Shown here in pieces: positions 35,666 to 47,000 of a DNA stretch of 64,000 nucleotides (position 1 is its first letter; each line of letters opens with the position of its first letter). Made by a program: the position numbers and the translations under genes. This DNA comes from Phocoena phocoena (Eukaryota; Chordata; Mammalia; Artiodactyla; Phocoenidae): assembly GCF_963924675.1 (NCBI RefSeq), contig NC_089220.1, forward strand, positions 58,166,639-58,230,638. Direction: 5' to 3'. The notes beneath the pieces are model-generated. The model saw nothing but the letters and a program-made list of their open reading frames with translations, was not told where the DNA came from and ran no database searches.

Positions 35666-37780
35666 TTTGCTTAACTTACTGTGTTTGGAGTCTCCTTTTC
35701 ATAGGCTGAAGTTTCGTGGCTTCCGTTGTTTTTGGTGTCTGCCCCCAGTGGCTAAGGTTCGTTCAATAGATTGTGTAGGCTTCCTGGTGTTGAGGGCTGG
35801 TGCCTGTGTTCTGGTGGATGAAGCTGGATCTTGTCTTTCTGGTGGGAAGGACCACATCCAGTGGTGTGTTTTGTGGTGTCTGTGACCTTTTTATGATTTT
35901 AGGCAGCCTCTCTGCTAATGGGTGAGGTTGTGTCCTGTCGTGCTAGTCTTTTGGCATGGGGTGTCCAGCACTGTAGCTTGTTGGTGGTTGAGTGGAGCTG
36001 GGTCTTAGCTTTGAGATGGAGATCTCTTGGAGAGCGTTTGATATTACATGGAGCTGGGAAGTTTCTTGTAGACCAATGTCCTGAACTTGGCACTCCTACC
36101 TCAGAGGCACAGGCCTGACACCTGGCTGGAGCACCAAAACCCTTTCAGCCACAAGGCTCAGAAGAAAAGGGAGAAAAAAGAAAGAAAGAAAGAAAAAAAT
36201 ATAAAAAAATAAAGTTATGAAAAAAAATTTTTTTATTATTAAAAATAAAAAAATTGAAAAGTAAAAGAAAAAAAAAAAGAAGAGTGCAGCAAACAAAGAA
36301 ACAAAAAAAATGGTCAGACAGAATCCTAGGACAAATGGTAAAAGCAAAGCTATACAGACAAAATCAAACAAAGAAACATACACATACACACTGACAAAAA
36401 GGGAAAAAAATATATATCTATATATATATAAAAAAGGAAGAGAGCAACCAAATCAATAAACAAATCTACCAATGATAATACACTCTAAATACTAAACTAA
36501 GACAGACATAAAACCAGAAACAAATTAGATGCAGAAAGGAAACCCAAGTCTTCAGTTGCTCCCAAAGTCCACCACCTTAATTTTGTGATGATTCATTGTC
36601 TATTCAGGTATTCCAGAGATACAGGGGACATCAAGTTGATTGTGGAGATTTAATCCACTGTTCCTGAGGCTGCTGGGAGAAATTTCCCTTTCTCTTCTTT
36701 GTTTGCAAAGCTCCTGGGGTTCGGCTTTGGATTTGGCCCTGCCTCTGCATGTAGGTCACCTGAGAGCATCTGTTCTTCACTCAGACGGAACAGGGTTAAA
36801 GTAGCAGCTGATTAGGGGGCCCTGGCTCACTCAGGTCAGGGAGAAGGAGGGGTACAGAATGCGAAGCAAGCCTGTGGCAGCAGAGGCCAGCGTGACATTG
36901 CAACAGCCTGAGACACGCCGTGTGTTCTCCCGGGGAAGTTGTCCCTGGATCATGTGACCCAGGGAGTGGCATGCTGCACAGGATTCCTGGCAGGTGCGGG
37001 TAGTGACCTGCGCTTGCACACAGGCTTCTTGGAGGCAGCGGCAGCAGTGTTATCAGTCCATGCCCACCTCTGGGATCCGAGGTGATAGCCATGGCTCGTG
37101 CTGGCCTATGGAGCTCACTTAGGTTGTGCTCTGCTGTCTGTGGGCACACGGAGCAGGAATCCCCTCTCCTCGCACATCCTGAAACAATGGTTTCTTGCCT
37201 CTTAGGCAGTTCCAGACTTTCTCCCGGACTCCCTCCTGACTAGCTGTGGCACACTAGCCCCCTTCAGGCTGTGTTCACACAGCCAACACCAGTCCTCTCC
37301 CTGGGATCCGACCTCTGAAGCCCGAGCCTCAGCTCCCAGCCCCCACCCTTTCCGGCAGGTGAGCAGACAAGCCTCTCAGGCTGGTGAGTGCTGGTCGGCA
37401 CTGATCCTCTCTGCGGGAATCTCTCCACTTTTCCTTCTGTACCCCTATTGCTGCACTGTCCTCCATAGCTCCAAAGCTTCCTCTCTGACACGCCCCATCT
37501 CCACCAGTGAAGGGGCTTCCTAATGTGTGGAAACTTTTCCTCCTTCACAGCTCCCTCCTACTTGTGCAGGTCCCATCCCTATTCTTTTGTCTCTGTTTTT
37601 TCTTTTGCCCTACCCAGGTACGTGGGTAGTTTCTTGCCTTTTGGGAAGTCTGAGGTCTTCTGCTAGTGTTCAGTAGGTGTTCTGTAGGAGTTATTCCACA
37701 TGTAGATGTATTTTTGATGTATTTGTGGGGAGGAAGTTGATCTCCACGTCTTACTCCTCTGCCATCTTGAAGGTGCCCCC
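35666..37780 (-). promoter_or_regulatory. L1 5' UTR / internal promoter region
   Basis: About 2.1 kb between the L1 start and ORF1. The outer 1 kb (36780-37780) is GC-rich with more than 20 CpG dinucleotides, in sharp contrast to the CpG-poor surroundings. This is where mammalian L1s carry their RNA polymerase II promoter. The inner part (36130-36450) is T-rich on the element's strand with a TA-repeat stretch at about 36408-36431. Frames of 60 to 117 codons inside it are not genes. Confidence 0.75.
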
Positions 37781-37793
37781 TATATGTTTACTT
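37781..37793. repeat. Target-site duplication of the 7.2-kb L1 (right copy)
   Basis: Identical to 30521-30533 (tatatgtttactt). It lies directly against the L1 5' end and is followed by tttt, giving the TTAAAA endonuclease context on the minus strand. Confidence 0.9.
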
Positions 37794-40700
37794 TTAAAGA
37801 ACCACAATTTTGCACCACATTGGTAATTGTTTTCTCATTTTGGTATAATTTCTTTTTGTATATTGACTTTTACAACAACAGTCCTTATATATTAACTCAT
37901 AACCATATCTGTTATTATTCTATGTGTATTAAATATGTGCTTAATGTAGGCCAAGAACCATGGAAAATTATGAGTTGGATATATTATAAAATGTACCTCA
38001 TCCCTTTATGGAAAATACACATCATTTGGAATTAAAAGTAAATTAATATGAAACATATAAAAGACAATACAGGGCATTATTTAATAAAGCAGTGAGGTAT
38101 ACCAAAAACTAGAAAGACATTCCAAAATACATACTACATGAGGTAGAGGAGGTATAAGCAGGGAGTTTTCTGTTTGCTTCTATTATTTAGAAAGTTTTCA
38201 ATAATCCTAATCCACAATGATTTAGTCTTCTTTGACATTCACTGTACCGGTGCTATGAAAAATATGTTACCCTTTTATTCCCTAAAAGAGCAATTTCTTA
38301 ACTGCTCAAACGAAGGCACAGGAGTTCTCCTTCCTACTAATTCTCCTTAACATTTGATTCTTATTTTGCTTCTCTCTTCATCATTAAAGTACAATTTCAA
38401 TATTGACATTTTAGCATGACAGTTGCAGAAAAGTCATGTGATAAATATGGGTTGAGTGAATAAAATAAAGACTAACTTTTACTCAAACCTGATTATCTCA
38501 TTTAGCTTAATTTGAAATAACTGGCTTTATACTTTCCCATTACTCCTTGCTATTTTTCCATCAATCCTACATTGAAATTGTGTGGAGGAGTCAAGAATTA
38601 TTTTTCCTTTATAAAATTTTGTATATTTCCATTTCTCTGCATCCCCTTGCCAGCCCTAGTTGAATCTCATTTCTGTCATACAACTCTCAACCACAAAACC
38701 AACAAACGTATTTTGGATAACTACATTAGAGGATCTGGCACCCTATCTTTAATATGATATTCAAGATGCACACAGATTATAACATAAGTTTAAAATTCTT
38801 CTGGGGTATTTCCCAGAAGAATTTATTTTCCCCCTAATGTGACTGTGCTCTATTAAGCATGTCCACGTGGTGAGGTCCCCTTGCCAGCCTTGTATCCCTG
38901 CCACTTATTACAATAATTATATGCACTTGCCTTCCAGTGGTTAAGTACAACCCATGGCCTCTATTATTTCAGGATTTTATATACTAACTATCTTCCAGCC
39001 AAATTCTGTAATAACTTTTCAATACCATTAGCCCTTGCCTACAGAGGAGAGCGACCCCTGATCTTTTTAGTAGTATAGGTGTTCTTTCTCCTTAGTGAAA
39101 TTTTTACAATCTTAAAAATAATATGTTTTCTGGGCCTTCTGGTGGAAAATAATATTATTTTATTGCATTTCCAACTGTAGATAGTACATCCACTTCAGCA
39201 TATCTACTCCCTTCCTCTACCATTTCTTATTACAGCTTTGACATTTTATCTTTAATCAAAATTGGTTATCACATTTTACATTCTTCAAGGAGCCATCCTA
39301 GTAGTAAATTCACACCATTTCCTGGAGTCCTTCACAAGGGTTAAAACCTGTACTCTGTGCTGAGAGTGCTTCAAGTTAATCAATTCTTCCTTTCCCAATT
39401 TTCATCTTTTTGTCACTGACCAGTACCCTCAGAATCTATTCACACATGTATTCCCCCTACCCCTGCTGGTACATGATATATAGGTTTTCTAGCTCCTTTG
39501 TAGTATAGTCCTTTCCTCCTTTATCAAGATTTTCATATCCTATGTTTTAATGTGAATTAACCCTTGTTACAAGTCTAAGAGACCGGAGGAGGACTGGCCT
39601 AGAAGAGGACTCCTGACTTCTGAGAAAAGGCTCTGTTTTTTTCCCTGGCAGATGGGGAGTTCTGGAGAGGCAGGTAACTTATGCAGGCTCAGAAGTTTCA
39701 GAGGAGGCGGGATAGTCAAATATTTAGGGACATCCACCTAGATATCTCCATCTCATGCATTAACATCCCAGGTTTTCCCAACCAGAGCCCTGACTTTGAA
39801 ATGGTAGATCTGCTTTGGTTGGATATTTAGTTTTCTGTAAAGTTAAGCTCTTATTATGTCTTCATCTTGATTCTCAGATTTCTTTGCCTTCCTTCTACAG
39901 GAGAGGAGGGCTTCATTTATTTTTTTAAGAAATCTCTGGCCTTCATTCTCAGTTTTCAATTACTTATTAGTTTTCTTTAGTATTGCATTGTTTTCTGTTA
40001 AATTAGTACAGTTTAGCAAAAGCATCAAATCCCATGGTCCTTTCAGTTTAATTTTCCCCAATAAGCTTGAAGTGCCTGATATAATACACTTATTTATTTT
40101 CCATTCAACTACTACTGTCCAAATACACAAGCGATAAATGTTTTAACAACTGAACTTCCACCTCATGCCAGAGGATGTTGATGAGGTTCTCAATGCTGGC
40201 TGAGTCATGCATAATCAGCTCAAAAAATTCATCTTATAACCTGCTCCTGGGACTACCCCTGATATCAACTTCTGCAGGTTGTGTTCACTGGAAGCAGATG
40301 CCAAGATGCAGTTTGTGGTGCAGCATTGATTAGGGATCAATATTTGTGAAAGAAGGAAAAGAAAATTGGGTTGAGCAGAAGGAGAAGTTGAAGGTGTGTC
40401 TAAAATGTGAATCAGGTAACAATACTCATTCTAGCTTTTGACACATGGTTTTCTTTTGATTATTATGCTGGCTCACCATAAAGCTCGCCTCTTGGAAGAA
40501 TATGTATTTCTTTGCCAATCCAAGAAATTGTTTCTCTCCAGTATTTTTGTTTTTATAGAAAAACATACTGATATATTGGTATGGATCAAGTTTTGAAGAA
40601 GACCTCAAAGACCCGTTTTTCTATCTGGAAAAATTCAGTTTCTGAGACTACAGATCTAATGGACAATCATATGACTCAAACTTTTTCATGGGAAATGCTA

Positions 40701-40879
40701 TACTACAGGAATTCTTAAAGAAAGTTAGCTGGGTTTACATGATCACATATCTCATAACTTTTCCCAAGTGCAGTTTTTACTATAATTAAATAAAGACAAA
40801 TAGTAAACTACTAGAAAGAACTTAAATCAAGTACCTAGGATTTTGCATATAAATATGGATAAAAGACTGATAATGAAAC
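37794..40879. other. AT-rich DNA, no gene seen
   Basis: About 3 kb without a recognised exon or confident repeat. A section near 40160-40380 ('gcagatgccaagatgcagtt', 'gattagggatcaatatttgt') has an LTR-like flavour but could not be assigned. Confidence 0.45.
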
Positions 40880-41125
40880 CGGCAGAAATGAGCTTATTTT
40901 GAGTGTTTAAGTTGTGACAGGGTGGTTATATGCATTATTTCACCAACCCTTCAAAACTACTTTAGAAAATTTGATAGTATGTGTTAACTCCATTTTACAG
41001 AAAAGGAAACTGAGATATGAAGACTAGAAATTTTGCCAAATCACCCAACAAGTGAGTAGATGTGTAGATGATCCCCTGTGTGTCTGGTTCCAAAACCCCA
41101 TGACATTTCCGCTGCACCAGGGTTG
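40880..41125 (-). repeat. MIR SINE
   Basis: The reverse complement of the MIR core is visible: 'ctccattttacagaaaagga' then 'aactgag' at about 40988-41010, followed by 'tctggttccaaaaccccatg' at about 41082. Confidence 0.65.
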
Positions 41126-41892
41126 TCTTCTAGAGTTAATTCCTAAGATTAATATGTTAGTGTCAACTATTCCTAAAACTGGAAATATCACAGGTAACAC
41201 TCCCACAAAGTCAAATTAGTGCCTTATATCCACTGTAATACAGGTTCAAGACTTATTCACTTAATTTAGGAGAGGAGGGCTTCAAAGTTTTGCCATTTAT
41301 TAAAATTATTTAATCATGGGAGCAGCCCTTCCAGACATTTCTTCTGGTTACTAAAATGAGGTGTTCCTGAAATCTTTGCTACTCTAGAAATGTTAATTCA
41401 CCATAGTATTGAACAGGTGACAGGAAAATGCCTGGATGAATAATAAAGGGAGTATTTGGGAGACATAAGTAATTAATGTTAATTTGATGATAAATTTCAT
41501 GTAACATGAGTTGAATAGATGGAAACTAATGAGTCAGGGGAAGAAATGAGTCAAATAAACAGCAGCCTCAAGATCTAAGTTGGCCAGAGTTTAAGAAGAC
41601 AATTTTTTTTTTAACATTCCAATTAGGTAATCAGCCAAAAGGAGAAGTCACTTGCATCTCATTATTATATGAGAAAGACTGATGACACTGTTCCAATGTT
41701 TACATTACTCTATATTTTTCCCCACCAGGGGTAACAGCCAGGTATGCATGGACTGCACATAAACTGAACACCATGTTGTGAAACAAATAAAGAGATTCAT
41801 GGAACATCTGTACATTTTGCCTTTACAAAGCAAGGAAAAAAATAAAGTAAAAATTTAAGTAGTTCAAAATACTGACGTTAATATATTTAAAC
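41126..41892. other. No gene or clear repeat
   Basis: Nothing recognised. AT-rich. Confidence 0.45.
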
Positions 41893-42330
41893 TATGGTAT
41901 TGGTAAGATGGTCCCCTAACATGTCCACACCACAATCTCCAGAATCTGTGGATGTTACCTTATATGGCAACACACTTGGGAATGTGACTAAATTAAGAAT
42001 CTTGAGATGGGGAGATTTTCCTGGATAATTATCCTGGGTGATTCTAGGATTATCTTGGAGATTATCCTGGATAATTACCCTGGAGATTATCTGGGTTGGC
42101 TCTAAATGTAATCATAAGGGTCCTTGTAAGAATGTCAAAAGAATGAGGACAGAGGAAGAAGCAGAAGATATGACAACAGAAGCAAGAAGCTGGAATGATG
42201 TGAGGAGAGGGACTTGAACCAAGGAGTGCAGGCAGCCTACAGAAGCTTTAAGATGCAAAGGAATGGAACAAAAACAGAAATGTAGAAATATGGAACAGAA
42301 TAGAGAGCCCAGAGATAAACCCATGCACCT

Positions 42331-43399
42331 ATGGCCACCTACTCTATGACAATGGAGGCAAAAATATACAAAGGAGAAAATACAGTCTCTTCAATATGGC
42401 ACTGGGAAAACTGGACTGCTACTACATGTAAAAGAATGAAATTAGAACACTTCCTAACACCATACACAAAAATAAACTCAAAATGGATTAAAGACCTAAA
42501 TGTGAGGCTGGATACTATAAAACTCTTAGAGGAAAACATAGGCAGAACACTCTTTGATATAAATCACAGCAAAATCTTTTTTTAATCCACCACCTAGAGT
42601 AATGAAAATTAAAAATAAATAAACAAATGGGACCTAATTAAACTTAAAATCTTTTGCACAGCAAAGTAAACCATAAACAAAACTAAAAGACAACCCTCAG
42701 AATGGGAGAAAATGTTTGCAAATGAAGCAAATAAAAAGGGATTAATTTCCAAAATATACAAACAGCTCATGCAGCTCAATATCAAAAAAACAAACAGCCC
42801 AATCAAACAATGGGCAGAAGATCTAAATAGACATTTCTCCAAAGAAGACATACAGATGGCCAAAAAACACATGAAAGAATGCTCAACATCACCAATTATT
42901 AGAGAAATACAAATCAAAACTACAACGAGGTATCATCTCACCCCTGTCAGAATGTCCATCATCAAAAAAATCTACAAACAATAAAAGCTGGAGAGGGTGT
43001 GCAGAAAAAGGAACCCTCCTACACTGTTGGTGGGAATGTAAATTGGTAGAGTCACTATGGAGAACAGTATGGAAGTTCCTTAAAAAACTAAAAATAGAGC
43101 TATCATATGACTCAGCAATCTCACTCCTGGGCATATATCCAGAGAAAACCATAATTCGAAAGAAAGCATGCACCCTGATGTTCGTTGCAGCACTTACAAT
43201 AGCCAGGTCATGGAAGCAACCTAAATGTCCAGTCACAGATGAATGGATAAAGAAGATGTGGTACATATATACAAGGGAATATTACTCAGCCATAAGAAGG
43301 AATGAAATTGTGCCATTTGAAGCAACATGGATGGACCTAGAGATTGTCATACAGAGGGAAATAAGTCAGAAAGAGAAAGACAAATATCGTATAATCTAG
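42331..43399 (+). pseudogene. L1 ORF2 C-terminal fragment
   Basis: Three open segments in succession match the end of L1 ORF2p, after the RT domain: 42331-42585 ([26 protein letters not shown]), 42712-42984 ([20 protein letters not shown]) and 43043-43399 ([14 protein letters not shown] through EISQKEKDKYRII, then stop). The last segment includes the cysteine-region part of the C-terminus, where the zinc-knuckle-like pattern is degenerate. Stops and frame changes separate the pieces. The reading corresponds to 31847 and below in the full-length copy. Confidence 0.88.
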
Positions 43400-43631
43400 A
43401 AGAATGGCACAGATGAACTTATTTGCAAAGCAGAAATAGAGTCACAGATGTAGAAAACAAACTTATGGTTACAAAGGGGGGGGGTGGTAGGGTGAATTGG
43501 GAGATTGGGATTGACATATACTCAGTACCATATATAAAATAGATAACTAATGAGAACCTACTATGTAGCACAGGGAACTCTACTCAGTGCTCTATGGTGA
43601 CCTAAATGGGAGGGAAATCTAAAAAAGAGTG

Positions 43632-43634
<3 letters not shown>

Positions 43635-43679
<45 letters not shown>
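43635..43679. repeat. (AT)22 microsatellite
   Basis: About 22 uninterrupted AT units within the 3' UTR of the truncated L1. Expected to be length-variable. Confidence 0.95.
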
Positions 43680-43684
<5 letters not shown>

Positions 43685-43770
43685 GATTCATTTTGCTATA
43701 TAGCAGAAACTAACACAACATTGTAAAGCAACTATACTCCAATAAAAATTAACAAAAAAACAAAAAAACC

Positions 43771-43877
43771 CAAAGGAGCCTGGGCTTTCAGGAGTTATAT
43801 ATTTTATTGATTTCCACTTTAATTTTTATTAGAAGGTAAATTAAACATTGCTTCATTCTAAAAAGAAAAATGAAAAG
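43771..43877 (+). other. Probable L1 3'-transduced segment
   Basis: These bases belong neither to the L1 3' end (which already finished with an A-rich tail) nor to the interrupted LTR. They end with an A-rich tract at 43860-43876, 14 bases after an attaaa polyadenylation signal (43840-43845). The target-site duplication lies after this second A tract, not after the first. That is the arrangement of an L1 transcript that read through its own signal and carried flanking DNA along. Confidence 0.6.
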
Positions 43878-44039
43878 GCAAGGGAATGGGCTCTTCCCTA
43901 GAGCCTCTAGATGACACAAGTCCTGTGAATACCTTTTGGCCCAACATAACTGACTTTAGACTTCTGGCCTCCATAACTGTAAGTGAATCAATTTGTGTTG
44001 TATCACCAAATTTGTTACAGCAGCAATAGAAAACTAATG

Positions 44040-47000
44040 CTCATGGAATATTAGATTCAATTATAAGAATGAAAACATGTTTTTCTAGGATGGAATTTGG
44101 AATTAAGTGATGCAAAGAAACTAAGAGGGGAATTCTTTTGTATAGATTTGTCAAAAATGACTTTAGTCTACTTGTCAGGTGAATAGGATTTTCTGGGACA
44201 GAAGCAGCAGTCCACCAGCATATTCCATTGCTCTGTGGTGTGATGGAGACAAGCTCAAATAACAAGGAAGGAGGGTGAAAGAACTTGATATAAAAAATAA
44301 GGTAGAAGGTACTAGATATTACTGTAATTCTTGAAGAGTATAAGGCTCATGATGAGAAGAGTTACTCCATCCTTCTGAGAATGGGTAAAGAACAGTAATG
44401 AAAGCAATCAGAAAGTGTTTTAAGGAAGGACACAACATTTAGGCTTCAGGGGAATTTGAATCATAGTAGTGCCTTCCTCCTGGGAAAGAATTCCTTCAAA
44501 TCTGCCTATTCAAGTAAAGAAGTCAATTTCCACTGAATACCACTCCTCATTAAAAGTGAATTCAGCTTGTCCCACCATGCCTATTCTGGTACCTATCTTC
44601 CCTAAAGCCAGTTTTCATCTAAACTTTCATCTTAATTAATCAACTTTGGCACATACATATCTTCCAATCTAATTGCAGCCCCATTAGGCTTTCACCGAAA
44701 GTTCAGGATCAGGGTTCATTGGGCTTCCAAGTCGAGGAGCATAAGAAAAGTTTCTTCTCTGACCCTTGGCCATTTTACTCTAAGTGAGCATATAGCTTTG
44801 AGTCCCCAGCCAGGGGTTGGGCCAAAGGACCTTGGCCCCTTTGTCAATGCTTTTCCTGATTTAATTTGTCCCAGGTGATTTGAGGTCAGGTTTCTTATTT
44901 CCATTTTTGCCTTTAGGCTTTTTTAAAAAATTTCCTCCAAACTGCATTAAATAGTGTGGATTTGTTTAGGCCCTTAAATGCTGAGGAGCCAGCAGAGTCT
45001 ATCAGTCCACCTCACCTCTGAGAGTGCTGCATTTCAATCCCATCCATGTCTGCTTTATCAATTTTTTGCTTAATAACCATTTAAAGACTTCCATCCCCTG
45101 TCTTTTCCCATTCTCTTGTGAATCACTCTAAATTTTTTTAGCATCTGTAAGACACATACCCATAAGAGGAAGCTGAGGAAATAAATCTGACATGGCCGTT
45201 TAGACTGTTGCTTAATTTTACAGCAGTAAGTTTACATGGCGTGCTCATGAAAAAGGTGCCCACTTAATCACAGCATTTACCATGACCTGGATGAACATTT
45301 GATCATCATAAAGCCAATTCAACATGGCATGTATTACAGAATATCAGCCACTTCATATGGGGAGTTCCACTTTGCTTTTAAGGAGAGGAAGGACAATTCC
45401 CTTTCTCAGGAAAAGAGGATTCTATAGCAGCTGTTTTCTAGTCTACTAAGCTAACCATCCTTTCAGGAGTAACCTGCTGCATTTGGATCATGTATGGCCA
45501 TATTGTTGAACTTGATGTTCAGTAGTAAGCTCTGGACATTGCAGCCACCTAAACATCTTTCTCCATTCTGCAGTATTCGAAACCAAGGAACTTGCTCCTT
45601 TTTCAACAAAATGCTTCATGGTTTTTTACCTTTCATTTGATTTATCATTATTGTCATTAGTAGTAGTAGTCATAGTAGTATTTTATAAACAAAGATTTTC
45701 CTCTTCATTTTTTGAGCCTAGAACTTTTCAAAGTTTATCATAATAATTATATCTCTCCTCAACTTTTTAACTTTTTATGCCCTGGAAACACCTGATCTAG
45801 ACTGGACTGTTTTTAGTAACTTCTTTTACACTTCTAGGTGATTAAAAGTGGATAAGAAAATATGATTTTTGCAGTCATTTGTAAGACTGGTTTATTCAAG
45901 GAAAAGCGTTAATGTGGTTTTTTTTTAAAGCTATAGATTTTTATATTCTAGAAAAATACAAAGTGAGTTTTGGTTTTATGTCAAATAAAACTGACTATTC
46001 AGATTCTAGAGTGGGTAGGATTCTATATAAAACCAGTTATGTGACTACTTAAGTGATGGCCATCCCTCCATTTAATACTGTCAGTACCAACAACAACAAC
46101 ACTAGGATTTAAAAATAGCCTTGGGATATGAAAATATATGAACTACATATTTCTCCTCTAGAATAAAAAGTGCTACAGCTACACATTCATATAAAAGCAT
46201 ATCAAACATTTCAGTACAAGAAGTAGTTTTGGTTTCTAATTCAAGTTTTTAGGCACTTATTGCAAACTGAGAACAAAAACATCATATAAGTTCAGGAATT
46301 TGTCAGCTATTTGGACAAAACTATATTGCATATAAAGAAAGTTTTCATAGGGGTAACACTGAATTTTGATTCATGATGGTAATCTCAACACATTTTAAAG
46401 TGATACATATTATTTGTAATATAGAATAAAACAAAAACAAATTTCCTTGAAAATACTGCTGAGTATTATAACACATAGTTACACTGGAGGAAAGTGAAAA
46501 AGCATTTGTACAAAAGTGAAGCTTTAAACAATATTTTCCCTTCATCAAAGTTCATCGTATTAAAGGGGCTTCTGTGACAATGAAGAGTTAACTTATTGGC
46601 AGCATGAATCAGGAAAAGCACAGATAGAGGAATGAAGGATACATTAATTTGAAAGCACTTGTATTTCACAGCCTCACCCAGAATAGCAGAACAATTGTAC
46701 ATGTCCCAGTGAATCAGTAGATTAGGGGAAGTATCTATGTTCAGACTCTAAATTTTTTCTTGTATCGTTAAATTTGCAATATTTCATGAGGTCAAAATGT
46801 TTCTTCAGATTCATTAGTTATAACAGGAATGTTAATTCTGTGCATTTTGTTCTACATATTCAATATGACTATTAAGTAATTGTGTATACATGATGTTAAG
46901 GAGATGAATGTACTGTGTCACTCTACAGATCTTAATAGTTATTAAATGACAAATTTTAATCTCATTAAAACTGTCAGTGATGAGGTTAAAATATATGCCA

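Larger units (their letters stand above)
30534..37780 (-). mobile_element. Full-length L1 LINE retrotransposon
   Basis: A complete L1 on the minus strand, 7,247 bases, bracketed by identical 13-base target-site duplications. Reading along the element: the 5' end at 37780 opens with a G run and 'accttcaagatggcagagga', the hallmark L1 start. A CpG-rich 5' UTR follows (to 35666), then ORF1 (35665-34776), a short spacer, ORF2 (34717-30911), the 3' UTR and a degenerate A-rich tail near 30534-30551. At the 5' junction the flank reads TTAAAA on the element's strand, which fits the L1 endonuclease preference. Both ORFs are interrupted, so it cannot move on its own. Preserved length, intact borders and clear duplications suggest a fairly recent insertion relative to the older L1 pieces here. 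Confidence 0.95.
42267..43770 (+). mobile_element. 5'-truncated L1 LINE
   Basis: It starts in the C-terminal third of ORF2 ('aacaaaaacagaaatgtaga'), continues to the ORF2 stop at 43399, then the 3' UTR and the L1 end ('gcaactatactccaataaaa') with a first A-rich tail at about 43743-43769. A near-perfect 12-base duplication (gcaaaggaatgg at 42255-42266, gcaagggaatgg at 43878-43889) frames a larger insert that includes 107 further bases. See the transduction entry. Confidence 0.9.
41893..44039 (+). mobile_element. MLT1-type LTR, split by an L1
   Basis: The left half (41893-42266) carries 'gaatctgtggatgttacctt', 'aagaatcttgagatggggag', repeated 'cctggataatta' blocks and 'caggcagcctacagaagctt'. 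The right half (43878-44039) resumes in register with 'ggcaagggaatgggctcttc', 'cctccataactgtaagtgaa' and 'gttacagcagcaatagaaaa'. Between them lies a 5'-truncated L1. The left half also holds an internal 46-base direct duplication. Confidence 0.8.

Noticed and set aside
35150..35885. Plus-strand frames of 143 and 128 codons with hydrophobic, phenylalanine-rich translations
   Set aside because: They are antisense to L1 ORF1 on the minus strand. The composition follows from the A-rich coding strand, not from a membrane protein gene.
36096..36389. 97-codon minus-strand frame that looks like a run of membrane segments
   Set aside because: It translates the T-rich low-complexity part of the L1 5' UTR.
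44540..45600. More balanced composition suggesting a retrocopy or exon
   Set aside because: No frame longer than about 65 codons, no A tail or target-site duplication seen, and no protein recognised.
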